Assembly (NCBI RefSeq): GCF_000744945.1
Contig: NZ_JQMX01000001.1
Location: forward strand, 3,421,130-3,485,129
DNA from: Carnobacterium maltaromaticum DSM 20342
GTDB taxonomy: Bacteria; Bacillota; Bacilli; Lactobacillales; Carnobacteriaceae
DNA: 64,000 bases
Direction of reading: 5' to 3'
Shown here: positions 38,297 through 46,699 of the stretch, piece after piece
Layout of the letters: each line of letters starts with the position of its first letter
Numbering within the stretch: position 1 is the stretch's first letter
The notes under the pieces: generated by a model
Database searches by the model: none
What the model was told of the DNA's origin: nothing
What the model saw: only the letters and a program-made list of their open reading frames with translations
Position numbers and translations under genes: made by a program

Positions 38297-40075
38297 ATGA
38301 ATAAAATAAAAAAGTTTTATAGTATTTCAATGCTAGTTGTTTTGATTTTTTCTATTTTGGGAAGTTTCCAGTTTGTTAGTGCTGATAACACAAAAACAAT
38401 GGAGAATAAGCAAGTTATTTCAGATATTGTTACGAATATTAATATGACAAGAAATGATGGTAGTGATATAGGAACTATTGATCAATGGACAGATATTTTA
38501 GTTACAATTGACTTTACTCTTCCTAATAATAAAATTAGTGCAGGAGATACGACAACTATTTCATTACCTAAAGAATTAGAATTACAAAATGATAGTATAT
38601 TTGAAGTTAAGGATGATGCTGGAAATGTAGTGGCAACAGCTTATGCAAATCAAGATGATAAGACTGTGAAGTTAATCTATACAGATTATGCTGAAAAAAA
38701 TTCTAATATTAGCGGTAAATTATGGTTCAGTGTTCAGGTTGATTCTTATACCATCACAGAAACAGGGAAAATCCCTTTAGAATTTGATATTGATGGTCAA
38801 ACAATTATCAAAGAAATAGAGTATGAAAAAGGGACTGGTGATCAGGATGAGGTTCTGTACAAATCAGGTGTATTTGATCCAAATGGAGATCCCCAAGTAA
38901 TCAACTACAGCTTACGAGTTAATGTCTCTTCAAAAGATTTAACAGATGTTGTTGTTAGTGATTTATTAGGGCAACAAGATATCTTGATTAATCAGGATTC
39001 AATCAAAATTCAAGAGATTGATTACACTTGGAATAATGTTGATGAAGATTGGAATATGGTACCAAATAGTTTACGCGATGTGACTGATGCATTTAGTAAT
39101 AAAATTACAATGAGTAATGGAAATAAAGGTTTTTCTATCGGACTTGGTAATATTAATCGCCCATATCTGATTACTTATGATGGTATTATTGGGCATATTC
39201 CGGCTCAAGGAGAGAGTTTTGACAATAAAGCGGTAATAACTGCTAATGAAATTGAAACGACTACCAGTGAGAAGAATTTTGTTTATTCAGATGAGGGCGG
39301 AAGTGCAGCAGGAAATACCTATCAAATTCACTTAATTAAACAAGATAAAGAGAATGCAACTTTGTTAAATGGAGCTGAATTCGACGTTATTAGAGTTTCT
39401 ACTAATCGAAAAGTTGGAACTATTGCAACCGTAAATGGTGAAGGACAAATTAAGGGGTTACTTCAAGACAGTTATCAATTAATCGAAACAAAAGCTCCGG
39501 TTGGTTATACTTTAGATCCAACACCGATTCTTGTAACTCCAGCAGATTTTAAAGAGTCAAATAGCTTATTCGTTGCGACAATTACCGCTACAAATGAAAA
39601 AGAAAAAACTGAAATTAGCGGAATAAAAATGTGGGATGATTTTAATAATAAATACAACACTCGACCTGAAAGTATTACAGTGATTCTTCTTCAAAATGGT
39701 CAAATGTTTGAGAAGCAAGAAGTAAAAGCTGATGATCAAGGTAAATGGACTTTTAATTTCACTAATTTGCCTAAGTCCGATACAAATGGCGTAGCTTATA
39801 CTTATACGTTAGACGAAGTTGAAGTTGCTAAATACAAAAAAAGTATCGATAACACAACCATTACAAATACATTAACTGAGCTACCTGAGAATCCAGTTAT
39901 TCCGGTTGTTCCCGAGGAACCAAGTCGTCCAGAACTACCGAGCAAACCCGTTGCTCCTCAAGCTAAAACTGAATCTTTTCCAAAAACTGGAGAAGAAGAA
40001 ACAGTGTTTGCTATGTTACTAGGCTTATTATTTGTAACTGGTGCAGCCTTTTCATTCATAAAAAAACTTAATTAA
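38297..40075 (+). CDS. LPXTG-anchored MSCRAMM-like surface protein
   Basis: 592 residues. A signal peptide ends near VSA/DN (residue 30). The N-terminal 300 residues resemble paired Ig-like adhesive domains of SdrG/Cna collagen-binding proteins (TLPNNKISAGDTTTISLPKE). A SpaA-type domain (around 345-435) and a Cna-B domain (around 437-525) follow, then a proline-rich spacer and the sorting signal FPKTG with membrane helix and positive tail. Sortase would link it to peptidoglycan; the ligand is unknown. It is outside the ICE, has its own promoter and terminator, and is complete. Confidence 0.85.
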   Translation: MNKIKKFYSISMLVVLIFSILGSFQFVSADNTKTMENKQVISDIVTNINMTRNDGSDIGTIDQWTDILVTIDFTLPNNKISAGDTTTISLPKELELQNDSIFEVKDDAGNVVATAYANQDDKTVKLIYTDYAEKNSNISGKLWFSVQVDSYTITETGKIPLEFDIDGQTIIKEIEYEKGTGDQDEVLYKSGVFDPNGDPQVINYSLRVNVSSKDLTDVVVSDLLGQQDILINQDSIKIQEIDYTWNNVDEDWNMVPNSLRDVTDAFSNKITMSNGNKGFSIGLGNINRPYLITYDGIIGHIPAQGESFDNKAVITANEIETTTSEKNFVYSDEGGSAAGNTYQIHLIKQDKENATLLNGAEFDVIRVSTNRKVGTIATVNGEGQIKGLLQDSYQLIETKAPVGYTLDPTPILVTPADFKESNSLFVATITATNEKEKTEISGIKMWDDFNNKYNTRPESITVILLQNGQMFEKQEVKADDQGKWTFNFTNLPKSDTNGVAYTYTLDEVEVAKYKKSIDNTTITNTLTELPENPVIPVVPEEPSRPELPSKPVAPQAKTESFPKTGEEETVFAMLLGLLFVTGAAFSFIKKLN

Positions 40076-40099
40076 CACAATCGTTCATTTTTAGACGAA

Positions 40100-40138
40100 A
40101 AAAAACATCCAAATTGAATTTGGATGTTTTTTTTCGTT
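40100..40138 (+). terminator. Terminator after the surface-protein gene
   Basis: AAACATCCAAATT and AATTTGGATGTTT form a near-perfect stem, flanked by an A-run before and eight Ts after. It could work in both directions. Confidence 0.9.
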
Positions 40139-40245
40139 TAATTTAACAGTTATACCAGGGGTATAACATGGAAAAATTTTTTTAACTATACTAAAGACAT
40201 CACTTCAGTATCGGATACGCGATACAGTAGAGAAAGGAGGATTGG

Positions 40246-40800
40246 ATGAAAACAATCTATATCTTATTAACACGTTCCAACACCTATATATCAAAGTTGA
40301 TTCAGTTAGTTACCACAGATGATTATACCCATGTCTCTCTTGCTTTTGATGAAGAATTATCAGAATGTTTTAGTTTTGGCCGTAAAAATCCATACTTTGC
40401 TTTACCTGCAGGGCTTATTCAAGAAAATTTAACAAATTGTTTTTTTAATTATCATAAAGATACTCCTTGTACTTTATATGAGTTAAAAGTTTCAGAATCT
40501 GTCTTTATGCAAGCGAGAAGAGAAGTACAACAAATGGTTATTGAGAAAAAGCAGTATCGCTATAACATTATTGGTTTAGTCTGCTACAAGCTTTCAATTC
40601 TTTATCAACGAGAAAAGTATTATTTTTGTTCTCAATTTGTAGCTGAAATTTTAGAAAAAAGTCAGGCAGTTATTTTGCCAAAACCAGCAGAATTAATTAG
40701 ACCAATTGATTGTATCAGTTTGATACCAGGTAATTGTGTATTTACTGGGAAAATTAGTGAATTAGTTGCGAGTGTTAATTCACAGGTTAGGGCAAGTTAA
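40246..40800 (+). CDS. Permuted papain-fold (NlpC/P60-like, YiiX/YebB type) hydrolase
   Basis: 184 residues, no signal peptide. The catalytic pair is split in the permuted order: His29 in DDYTHVSLAFD near the N-terminus and Cys128 in YYFCSQFVAEIL. This is the circularly permuted NlpC/P60 fold found in YiiX-like amidases and lipid or peptide hydrolases. The lack of an export signal argues for an intracellular or membrane-surface substrate. The substrate is unknown. The start has an AAAGGAGG site and the gene stands alone, upstream of the GntR/ABC operon. Confidence 0.75.
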   Translation: MKTIYILLTRSNTYISKLIQLVTTDDYTHVSLAFDEELSECFSFGRKNPYFALPAGLIQENLTNCFFNYHKDTPCTLYELKVSESVFMQARREVQQMVIEKKQYRYNIIGLVCYKLSILYQREKYYFCSQFVAEILEKSQAVILPKPAELIRPIDCISLIPGNCVFTGKISELVASVNSQVRAS

Positions 40801-40846
40801 GAGTAGCTCTTAAAACAACAGTATACTATCCGAGAAAGGAGTAAGT

Positions 40847-41200
40847 ATGGAATTTAATGAAAATTTGCCAATCTATTTACAAATTATCAGTTATGTAGAA
40901 GAACAAATTTTAACCAATCATTGGTCGACGGAAAAAAAAGTTCCTTCTGTTAGAGAGTTAGCGAAAGAGTTGCAAGTAAATCCTGGAACTGTACAAAAAG
41001 CATATGCTAATTTAGAACAAAGAAAAATTTTGATCACTATGCGCGGTATCGGTAAACAAGTAACTACGGATCAACAAATTATTAAGACTTTAAGAGAAAG
41101 TCGACTGGAAGAAAGTTTAAGACTATTTTGTGATGAAATGAAACAGTTAAATATGGAAAAGAAAATAGTTATCGAAAAAATAATAGGACGACAATGGTAA
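40847..41200 (+). CDS. GntR-family regulator, YtrA subfamily
   Basis: 117 residues: an N-terminal winged HTH (PIYLQIISYVEEQILTNHW, VPSVRELAKELQVNPGTVQKAYANLEQR) and only a short C-terminal helical part, which defines the YtrA group. Such regulators are nearly always encoded with an ABC transporter that they repress, and here the two ABC genes follow directly. Inducers of characterised relatives include cell-wall-active antibiotics. A strong AAAGGAG site precedes the start. Confidence 0.88.
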   Translation: MEFNENLPIYLQIISYVEEQILTNHWSTEKKVPSVRELAKELQVNPGTVQKAYANLEQRKILITMRGIGKQVTTDQQIIKTLRESRLEESLRLFCDEMKQLNMEKKIVIEKIIGRQW

Positions 41201-41234
41201 GCAAATAAAGCAAAAAGAAAGAGGTGCAACCTAA

Positions 41235-41918
41235 GTGACATTATCAATCCGTTCTGTAACAAAAAATTATGGACTAAATAAGCCTATTCTATTTGATAGT
41301 AATTTTACAGTAGACAAAGGGAGTGTTATTGGGATTTTGGGAAGAAATGGTATCGGTAAATCAACGCTGCTTCGTAGTTTAGCTCAAATGGAACCTATTC
41401 AAAAGGGGGAGATTCTTTGGGAGGGAAATTGGCTAACCAAAGCAGATGTTTCATTTGTCAATTTATCCGATTATTATTATAAACAGAAAACACTTGAAAC
41501 AGTCTTAAACGAATTTCAATTATTATTTAAAGATTTTGATATCAAAAAAACTAAACAATTAGTAGCAGATTTTGGGATTTCATTAGCTGAAAAAGTGACT
41601 CAGCTTTCTAATGGAATGCGTCAAAAATTTGAAATTGCTCTAACACTTGGGAGAACGGTTCATATCTTTTTATTTGACGAACCATTTTCTCATTTAGATT
41701 ATTCATCTAGAAACGAGATTAAACAAATGATTCAAGACAGTGTATCTGAAAAAAATATGATTCTTTTTACAACAAATATTTTAGAAAATATGGATATGTT
41801 AATGTCTGATGTTTTAATTTTTACGAATCAGTATCAAATTGCTAGTTACAATTTAGAGGAGATAAGAGAAGTGAACAATCAATCACTTAAACAATTGTAC
41901 ATGGAGGTGACGCAATGA
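41235..41918 (+). CDS. ABC transporter ATP-binding protein
   Basis: 227 residues with Walker A GRNGIGKST, signature LSNGMRQKFEIAL, and Walker B IFLFDEPFSHLD. Start GTG 41235 with AGAGGTG upstream. It is the ATPase of the exporter controlled by the adjacent YtrA-type regulator; its stop overlaps the permease start by four bases. Substrate unknown; antimicrobial-peptide or lipid-related export is typical for this operon type. Confidence 0.88.
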   Translation: MTLSIRSVTKNYGLNKPILFDSNFTVDKGSVIGILGRNGIGKSTLLRSLAQMEPIQKGEILWEGNWLTKADVSFVNLSDYYYKQKTLETVLNEFQLLFKDFDIKKTKQLVADFGISLAEKVTQLSNGMRQKFEIALTLGRTVHIFLFDEPFSHLDYSSRNEIKQMIQDSVSEKNMILFTTNILENMDMLMSDVLIFTNQYQIASYNLEEIREVNNQSLKQLYMEVTQ

Positions 41919-42598
41919 AGTCTTTAAGTAAATTTTATTTTACTCAAACGAAAGAAATCTTTTTCAAGTCAGTGTTAGCTGTCATACTAATTAATCTTTT
42001 AAGGGGTGTTCTACTCTATTTGTATGATGATAGTTGGTTCACTTTCAATAATGGCTCACGTTTACCGATACTCGTTGTTAGTATTTGTTCTATCGTTATT
42101 TTATGGTCGTTAAATCGAATGGATACTTCAGATGAAACTAGAACACCAGCCTCCTTTTTTAAAGCAGAGGAGAGTCAAAAGATGTTAGTTAGATTTCTTG
42201 TTAGTTATGCTGAAATTGCGATTTTAGTCATACTTGAGGGAGTATTTATGATTATCTATCATAATATGGTGATTGATCTAGTTCGCATCTTCCTCTTTTT
42301 TCCTTTATTGGCATGCTATTGTATTGCTTTTGTTAGCTATTTTATTTTATTGAAACAGTTTATAAAAAATAGTAATTCCACCAATCAGGTCCTAACTATT
42401 TGTTATTATAGTAGCGCATTATTTTTTGTTTTTATTGGTAACGGCTTCAGTCGAAGATATTTTTCAGCCATTGATTCCCTACCATTTTTTACTGATATTC
42501 ATTTTTATTTATCTTCATTCTTGTTTAATGTGAGTATCTGTTCTGGAATCATTTGGTTGTATTTACAAAAAAATAATAAGCTTAACAATAGAGGATGA
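41915..42598 (+). CDS. ABC transporter membrane subunit (six predicted helices)
   Basis: 227 residues with about six hydrophobic segments and very little soluble sequence (SVLAVILINLLRGVLLYLY to FNVSICSGIIWLYL). No family-specific motif is obvious. It overlaps the ATPase gene and is its evident partner. Such six-helix subunits are poorly conserved in sequence, so the call rests on topology and coupling. Confidence 0.78.
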   Translation: MKSLSKFYFTQTKEIFFKSVLAVILINLLRGVLLYLYDDSWFTFNNGSRLPILVVSICSIVILWSLNRMDTSDETRTPASFFKAEESQKMLVRFLVSYAEIAILVILEGVFMIIYHNMVIDLVRIFLFFPLLACYCIAFVSYFILLKQFIKNSNSTNQVLTICYYSSALFFVFIGNGFSRRYFSAIDSLPFFTDIHFYLSSFLFNVSICSGIIWLYLQKNNKLNNRG

Positions 42599-42677
42599 GG
42601 TTAGTCTGGCGAGTAAAGTCTCGATTATTATTAAATATAAGTAAGTTTAAGAATCTATTGAAATTAGGAGGAATAAA

Positions 42678-43196
42678 ATGTTAAAGAAAAAGAGTACACG
42701 GATTATTTTAATTGTTTTGCTAGGGGCCTTAGTTATAGCGGGAGGAGGTCTAGCTTATTACCGGTTATCTCGTATTCAAGGTACAGTTGAAACCTCAATT
42801 ATTAATGAAAAATTAGCAAATAAAGAAGTTCCCAAAGTAGTCGTTTTTACACAGGATCGTACATTTAAAAATGAAGTGATGAAGAAAATTACGAATGATA
42901 TAAAGAAAAAGGATGTCTATCTTGAAATTCAACCAATTGAAGAGATTACGGATGAACTTAGTGAATGGGATAAGGTCGTGATTTTTACGACAATTCAGTC
43001 TAGTGAGCCACCTGAAAATGTTTTGCCGATTATCACTAAATATAAAGAGGATAAGCGCGTGGGAGTTTTCTTAACAGCTGAATCTGGCGAATGGGCCCAC
43101 CAACCGGATGATGTTGAGGCATTTTCAGCAGCATCAAGAAACTTAGATAATGTAGATGAGTTTACTAAGAAGATATTAGATTTTATTAACGAGTAA
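42678..43196 (+). CDS. Membrane-anchored protein with flavodoxin-like fold pattern
   Basis: 172 residues: a basic start, one membrane segment (IILIVLLGALVIAGGGLAYY), and a C-terminal domain with alternating strands and helices (VPKVVVFTQDRTFKNEVMKKI, WDKVVIFTTIQSSEPPENVL) that recalls a flavodoxin-like fold. The glycine-rich FMN loop is not evident. Good AGGAGG site. It follows the ABC operon after about 80 bases and may belong to it. Function unknown. Confidence 0.6.
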   Translation: MLKKKSTRIILIVLLGALVIAGGGLAYYRLSRIQGTVETSIINEKLANKEVPKVVVFTQDRTFKNEVMKKITNDIKKKDVYLEIQPIEEITDELSEWDKVVIFTTIQSSEPPENVLPIITKYKEDKRVGVFLTAESGEWAHQPDDVEAFSAASRNLDNVDEFTKKILDFINE

Positions 43197-43217
43197 GTAC
43201 TTTAGGTTTAAAATGAA

Positions 43218-43243
43218 CAAGAGAGGGGCTTATACCTCTCTTG
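43218..43243. terminator. Bidirectional terminator
   Basis: CAAGAGAGG (43218-43226) and CCTCTCTTG (43235-43243) form a perfect stem between two converging genes. T-runs are weak on both sides. Confidence 0.65.
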
Positions 43244-43252
43244 GTTTATCTA

Positions 43253-43891
43253 TTAGTTAATAATAAAAGGTGCTGTTTTTGTTAGTAGAAAACCTGTTTC
43301 ATGTAATTTTCTTAAGCAAATTGAAACTCTTGATTGAGAGGTGCGACAAAATCGAGCTACTATTTGTTGCGTGATTTCTCTAGGTATTTCTAGATGACTA
43401 GTCTCATTCGGTACACTAATAAAATCACTTAAATAGAGAAGAGTAGTTTTCACTCGTTCAACCGGTGGTAAGCTTAAGAAGTTGAAAAAATAATAATGCC
43501 GTTGAAAAATATCAGCAAAATTAGTTAATAACAATTTATAGAGTTCAGGTTTTTGATTGAGAGCATTGAGCAAGAAGTCTTTTTTTATTTTGACTATTTC
43601 TGCACTGGAACTGATTACCTTGATAGCATGATTTTTAGTTGGAAAACTAGAAAAACTGTCCAAACCAAAAAAATCATTTTCAAAAATAAAGGCTGAAATA
43701 TAGTTATTGCTATCTTCGAGAATTTCGACAGAAGCGAGACCATTTGTTAATAAATAAAGATACTCAGATTTTTCGTATCTTGTAATAATGTACTCATCTT
43801 GAGTTAACGCTAATTGTTGACAATTTAGGGTGCTTGATTCAAAAGAATTGAGATAATCTATAATGCTCCTATTATTTTTAAAATGCTCCAA
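43253..43891 (-). CDS. Crp/Fnr-family transcriptional regulator
   Basis: 212 residues: an N-terminal cyclic-nucleotide-binding-like beta-roll (YIITRYEKSEYLYLLTNGLASVEIL), a dimer helix, and a C-terminal winged HTH (ITQQIVARFCRTSQSRVSICLRKLHETGFLL). No cysteine cluster for an iron-sulfur centre is seen, so direct oxygen sensing is unlikely. The start is TTG 43891, supported by GGGAGGA nine bases upstream. It is transcribed away from the AraC-type gene. Targets unknown. Confidence 0.85.
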   Translation of the reverse strand: MEHFKNNRSIIDYLNSFESSTLNCQQLALTQDEYIITRYEKSEYLYLLTNGLASVEILEDSNNYISAFIFENDFFGLDSFSSFPTKNHAIKVISSSAEIVKIKKDFLLNALNQKPELYKLLLTNFADIFQRHYYFFNFLSLPPVERVKTTLLYLSDFISVPNETSHLEIPREITQQIVARFCRTSQSRVSICLRKLHETGFLLTKTAPFIIN

Positions 43892-44057
43892 TGGTTAAGT
43901 CCTCCCACATTAAATAATTTACTATAGGTATTATAGCATACATAAAGAATACTTACTTTATCGTAGCACGTCTTGTTTTATCCTTACAAAATAAGATAAA
44001 TATGATATGCTTATCTATAGAAATAAGTGCAGTTAACTAAAAAGAGTGGTGTGAAGA

Positions 44058-44846
44058 ATGTATTATCCAATTCAAATTCCTTATATATTAAGTCCGATTT
44101 TTAAAGAACATGTTTCATTTGAAGAAGAAATAATCCCAGAATTTGAAGACTTTGTTATTTGTTTTTGGGAAACAAAATCGATTTCTGATTCAAAAGAAGT
44201 TGCAAATAATATCATAATCCCAGATGGTTGTATTGATTTAATTGTAGATTATCAAACACAACAAATAGGTTTTTCCGGTATGAGTCAAACAGATTTTCAT
44301 TATGAGATTATCAATCCGGCTAATTTTATTGGAGCACGGCTTAAGCCTGGTGCTTTTTATCAATTAACGGGAATTCCAGCAACTGAAGCCATGGATAATT
44401 TTTTACCATTATCAATAGTTGATCCAACAGTGAATTATGATGATTTTTTTCAATTAGATCCAACAGCTGGAAAATCAGTTTTAAAAAAACTGATAGAGGA
44501 ACTAAGTGGGGAACAAAAACCTGGGGACTTTATCCAATTATTTGATGAACTATTTGAAGCGGATAGTGTCATAACTGTGAATGAGTTGGCAGTTAATATG
44601 GCTAAGAGCACGCGGCAGACCCAACGTTTATTTTTAAAACATTATGGATTAACGCCAAAGATGATTTTAAGTGTCATTCGGTTTCAGCGGTCTTTGGAAA
44701 TTTTATTAGATATAGGCGGTTCGAATAGAAAACCAGCGGATATTGATTGTTTAGGCTACTATGATCAACCGCATTTAATTAAAGAAATTAAGAAGAATAT
44801 TGGAATCACACCTGTAGAATTGCTAAAGAATTATCAAAAAGATTAA
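44058..44846 (+). CDS. AraC-family transcriptional regulator
   Basis: 262 residues. The N-terminal domain (EEIIPEFEDFVICFWETKSI, then PDGCIDLIVDYQTQQIGFSG) resembles the DUF6597-type sensor of some AraC proteins. The C-terminal two-HTH domain contains VNELAVNMAKSTRQTQRLFLKHYGLTPKMIL and ends with GYYDQPHLIKEIKKNIGITPVELL, the classical AraC signature. It is monocistronic, and no target can be inferred from neighbours. Confidence 0.88.
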   Translation: MYYPIQIPYILSPIFKEHVSFEEEIIPEFEDFVICFWETKSISDSKEVANNIIIPDGCIDLIVDYQTQQIGFSGMSQTDFHYEIINPANFIGARLKPGAFYQLTGIPATEAMDNFLPLSIVDPTVNYDDFFQLDPTAGKSVLKKLIEELSGEQKPGDFIQLFDELFEADSVITVNELAVNMAKSTRQTQRLFLKHYGLTPKMILSVIRFQRSLEILLDIGGSNRKPADIDCLGYYDQPHLIKEIKKNIGITPVELLKNYQKD

Positions 44847-44972
44847 CAGATGAATATAAGTGACTAAACTTAGTTGATGAATATAGATTTTTTATGGAAG
44901 TAATAGGAGACGCTTAAACAAAATAAAGGGACTCCTAAAAATAGGATATGGGAACTATAGCTTGATTTGTAG

Positions 44973-45145
44973 CCTGTATTCCCGGATAGTCGTAACTAGG
45001 TCGGATAAAACCTTGATATAAAAGCATTTCTCCCTAGTTATGCGTTTAACACATAACTAGGTGAATCGAACCTCAAAATACTGTCCAAACCTTGATTTGA
45101 CGGGTTTTGCATTTGTTCCTAGTTAGGTGTCTCCGGGAATCCAGG
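44973..45145. repeat. Nested palindromic intergenic element
   Basis: The 420-base gap after the AraC gene holds a 173-base structure. Outer arms CCTGTATTCCCGGA (44973-44986) and TCCGGGAATCCAGG (45132-45145) pair at 13 of 14. TAACTAGG (44993-45000) pairs with CCTAGTTA (45119-45126). A perfect internal hairpin has CCTAGTTATG (45033-45042) with CATAACTAGG (45052-45061). No ORF lies within. It could be a MITE-like repeat or a structured RNA. Confidence 0.6.
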
Positions 45146-45266
45146 TTGTAGAGCTTTCTAAAAAATGATAACTTAGTAATAATGCTGATTTTTGCTAGAC
45201 TTTTCTATCCAAATAAATTAGGATGGATAAATACACTTTTTGTTTAGCTAAGGAGGAGTTGCTGGT

Positions 45267-46439
45267 ATGATTGCTTATTTAATCAATCGTTTTGAACGAA
45301 AACATACAGGATCAAAGGAAGCTTTGCGACCTAAGTTAGGTGCATTTGCTGGAAGAATTGGTCTTTTATCTAATTTAGTCCTATTTTTAGCTAAATTTGT
45401 AATTGGTTTACTTTCTGGTAGTGTGTCTATTATGGCAGATGCCATCAATAATTTATCCGATACAATTTCATCAATCTTAACATTAGTTGGCTTTTATATT
45501 TCTGGGAAACCAGCCGACGCGGAACATCCTTATGGTCATGAGCGTTTTGAATATATTAGTGGAATGTTGGTATCAATATTGATTACATTTGTTGGTTTTC
45601 AGTTTTTAATAACATCTATTGAACGCATTCGAAATCCACAAAGTGTGACGGTTACTTGGTTAGTTTTAATTATTTTATTAGTTTCAATTGGAATAAAAAT
45701 TTGGCAAGGGCTTTTTTATCAAAAAGTAGCAAAGAAGATTGATTCAGATGCTTTAGTTGCTTCAGCTAAGGATAGTTTAAATGATGTATTTACAACGGTA
45801 ACTGTTTTAGTTTCAGCAATGGTTGAAGGTTTAACGGGTTTAAAAATTGATGGGTACGTTGGTTTAGCTATTGCTATCTATATTATTTATAGTGGGTACA
45901 AAATGATTATGGGCTTTGTTAATGAATTAATGGGAATGCGACCTGCTGAAGAAGAGATCAATCAAATAAAAGAACGTTTATCTGCAGTCGATAATATTAT
46001 TGGCTATCATGATTTATTGATTCATAATTATGGTCCTAATAAAACCTTTGCTTCAGTTCATATCGAAATTGATGATACTTGGAATTTAAGAAAAGCGCAT
46101 GAAAAAACAGATTTAATTGAACGAGAATTTAAAAAAGAACTTGGAATTGAATTAGTTTGCCACGTTGATCCAGTTAGTATTCATGATCAGGAACAAAATC
46201 GAATTCATTTGCTTTTGAAAGAAATTATTAATGGTATTGATGATACTTTGAAAATGCATGATTTGCAAATTGAAAAAGAAAAAAATGAAGCTGGGATTAT
46301 GCATTTTGATATCGTGATTCCAAAAGGCTTTGGATTGGATGATCAAGAATTAACTCAAAAAATTCAACTAGCTGTAACTCGTAAAATTGGTGATTATCAA
46401 GTTCAAATTACCTTCGATCATGTTTATTTACTCGTCTAA
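45267..46439 (+). CDS. Cation diffusion facilitator (CDF) family exporter
   Basis: 390 residues: about six membrane helices in the first 220 residues with the metal-site motifs IMADAINNLSDTISS (helix 2) and EHPYGHERFEY. The C-terminal cytoplasmic domain is longer than in minimal CDF proteins, with a second ferredoxin-like half. These proteins export Zn, Mn, Fe or Co in exchange for protons; the metal cannot be fixed from sequence here. An AAGGAGGAG site precedes the ATG and a terminator follows. A metal ATPase is the next gene. Confidence 0.88.
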   Translation: MIAYLINRFERKHTGSKEALRPKLGAFAGRIGLLSNLVLFLAKFVIGLLSGSVSIMADAINNLSDTISSILTLVGFYISGKPADAEHPYGHERFEYISGMLVSILITFVGFQFLITSIERIRNPQSVTVTWLVLIILLVSIGIKIWQGLFYQKVAKKIDSDALVASAKDSLNDVFTTVTVLVSAMVEGLTGLKIDGYVGLAIAIYIIYSGYKMIMGFVNELMGMRPAEEEINQIKERLSAVDNIIGYHDLLIHNYGPNKTFASVHIEIDDTWNLRKAHEKTDLIEREFKKELGIELVCHVDPVSIHDQEQNRIHLLLKEIINGIDDTLKMHDLQIEKEKNEAGIMHFDIVIPKGFGLDDQELTQKIQLAVTRKIGDYQVQITFDHVYLLV

Positions 46440-46452
46440 TTAAGGCTAATTA

Positions 46453-46498
46453 AAATAGGTTAAATGCTCCGATAGTGAGTATTTAACCTATTTTTTTA
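46453..46498 (+). terminator. Terminator after the CDF gene
   Basis: AAATAGGTTAAATGCTC pairs with GAGTATTTAACCTATTT with one mismatch, followed by seven Ts. Confidence 0.9.
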
Positions 46499-46546
46499 GT
46501 GATTTTGTTGTGTAAATAAAGTCTTTTTTAAAATAAAAGAATAGTG

Positions 46547-46604
46547 TTGACACATGAGTGTTCGTTCATGTATAATAGGTTTATCAGATGAACAAGCACT
46601 CATA
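46547..46604 (+). promoter_or_regulatory. Promoter with twin operator-like palindromes for the metal ATPase
   Basis: TTGACA (46547-46552), 18 bases, TATAAT (46571-46576). The spacer is filled by ACATGA-N8-TCATGT (46552-46571). A related ATGA-N8-TCAT site lies at 46588-46603; the two are near reverse complements. The layout fits a metal-responsive repressor of the ArsR/SmtB or CopY type, but no such gene is adjacent. Confidence 0.6.
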
Positions 46605-46699
46605 TATACAATCGAAGAAAGCCCGATTGTTTGTTCCACTAAAATTCTAACTTTACTATATTAAATAAAAAATGAGCACGAACGAGAGGATGAGAGAAT

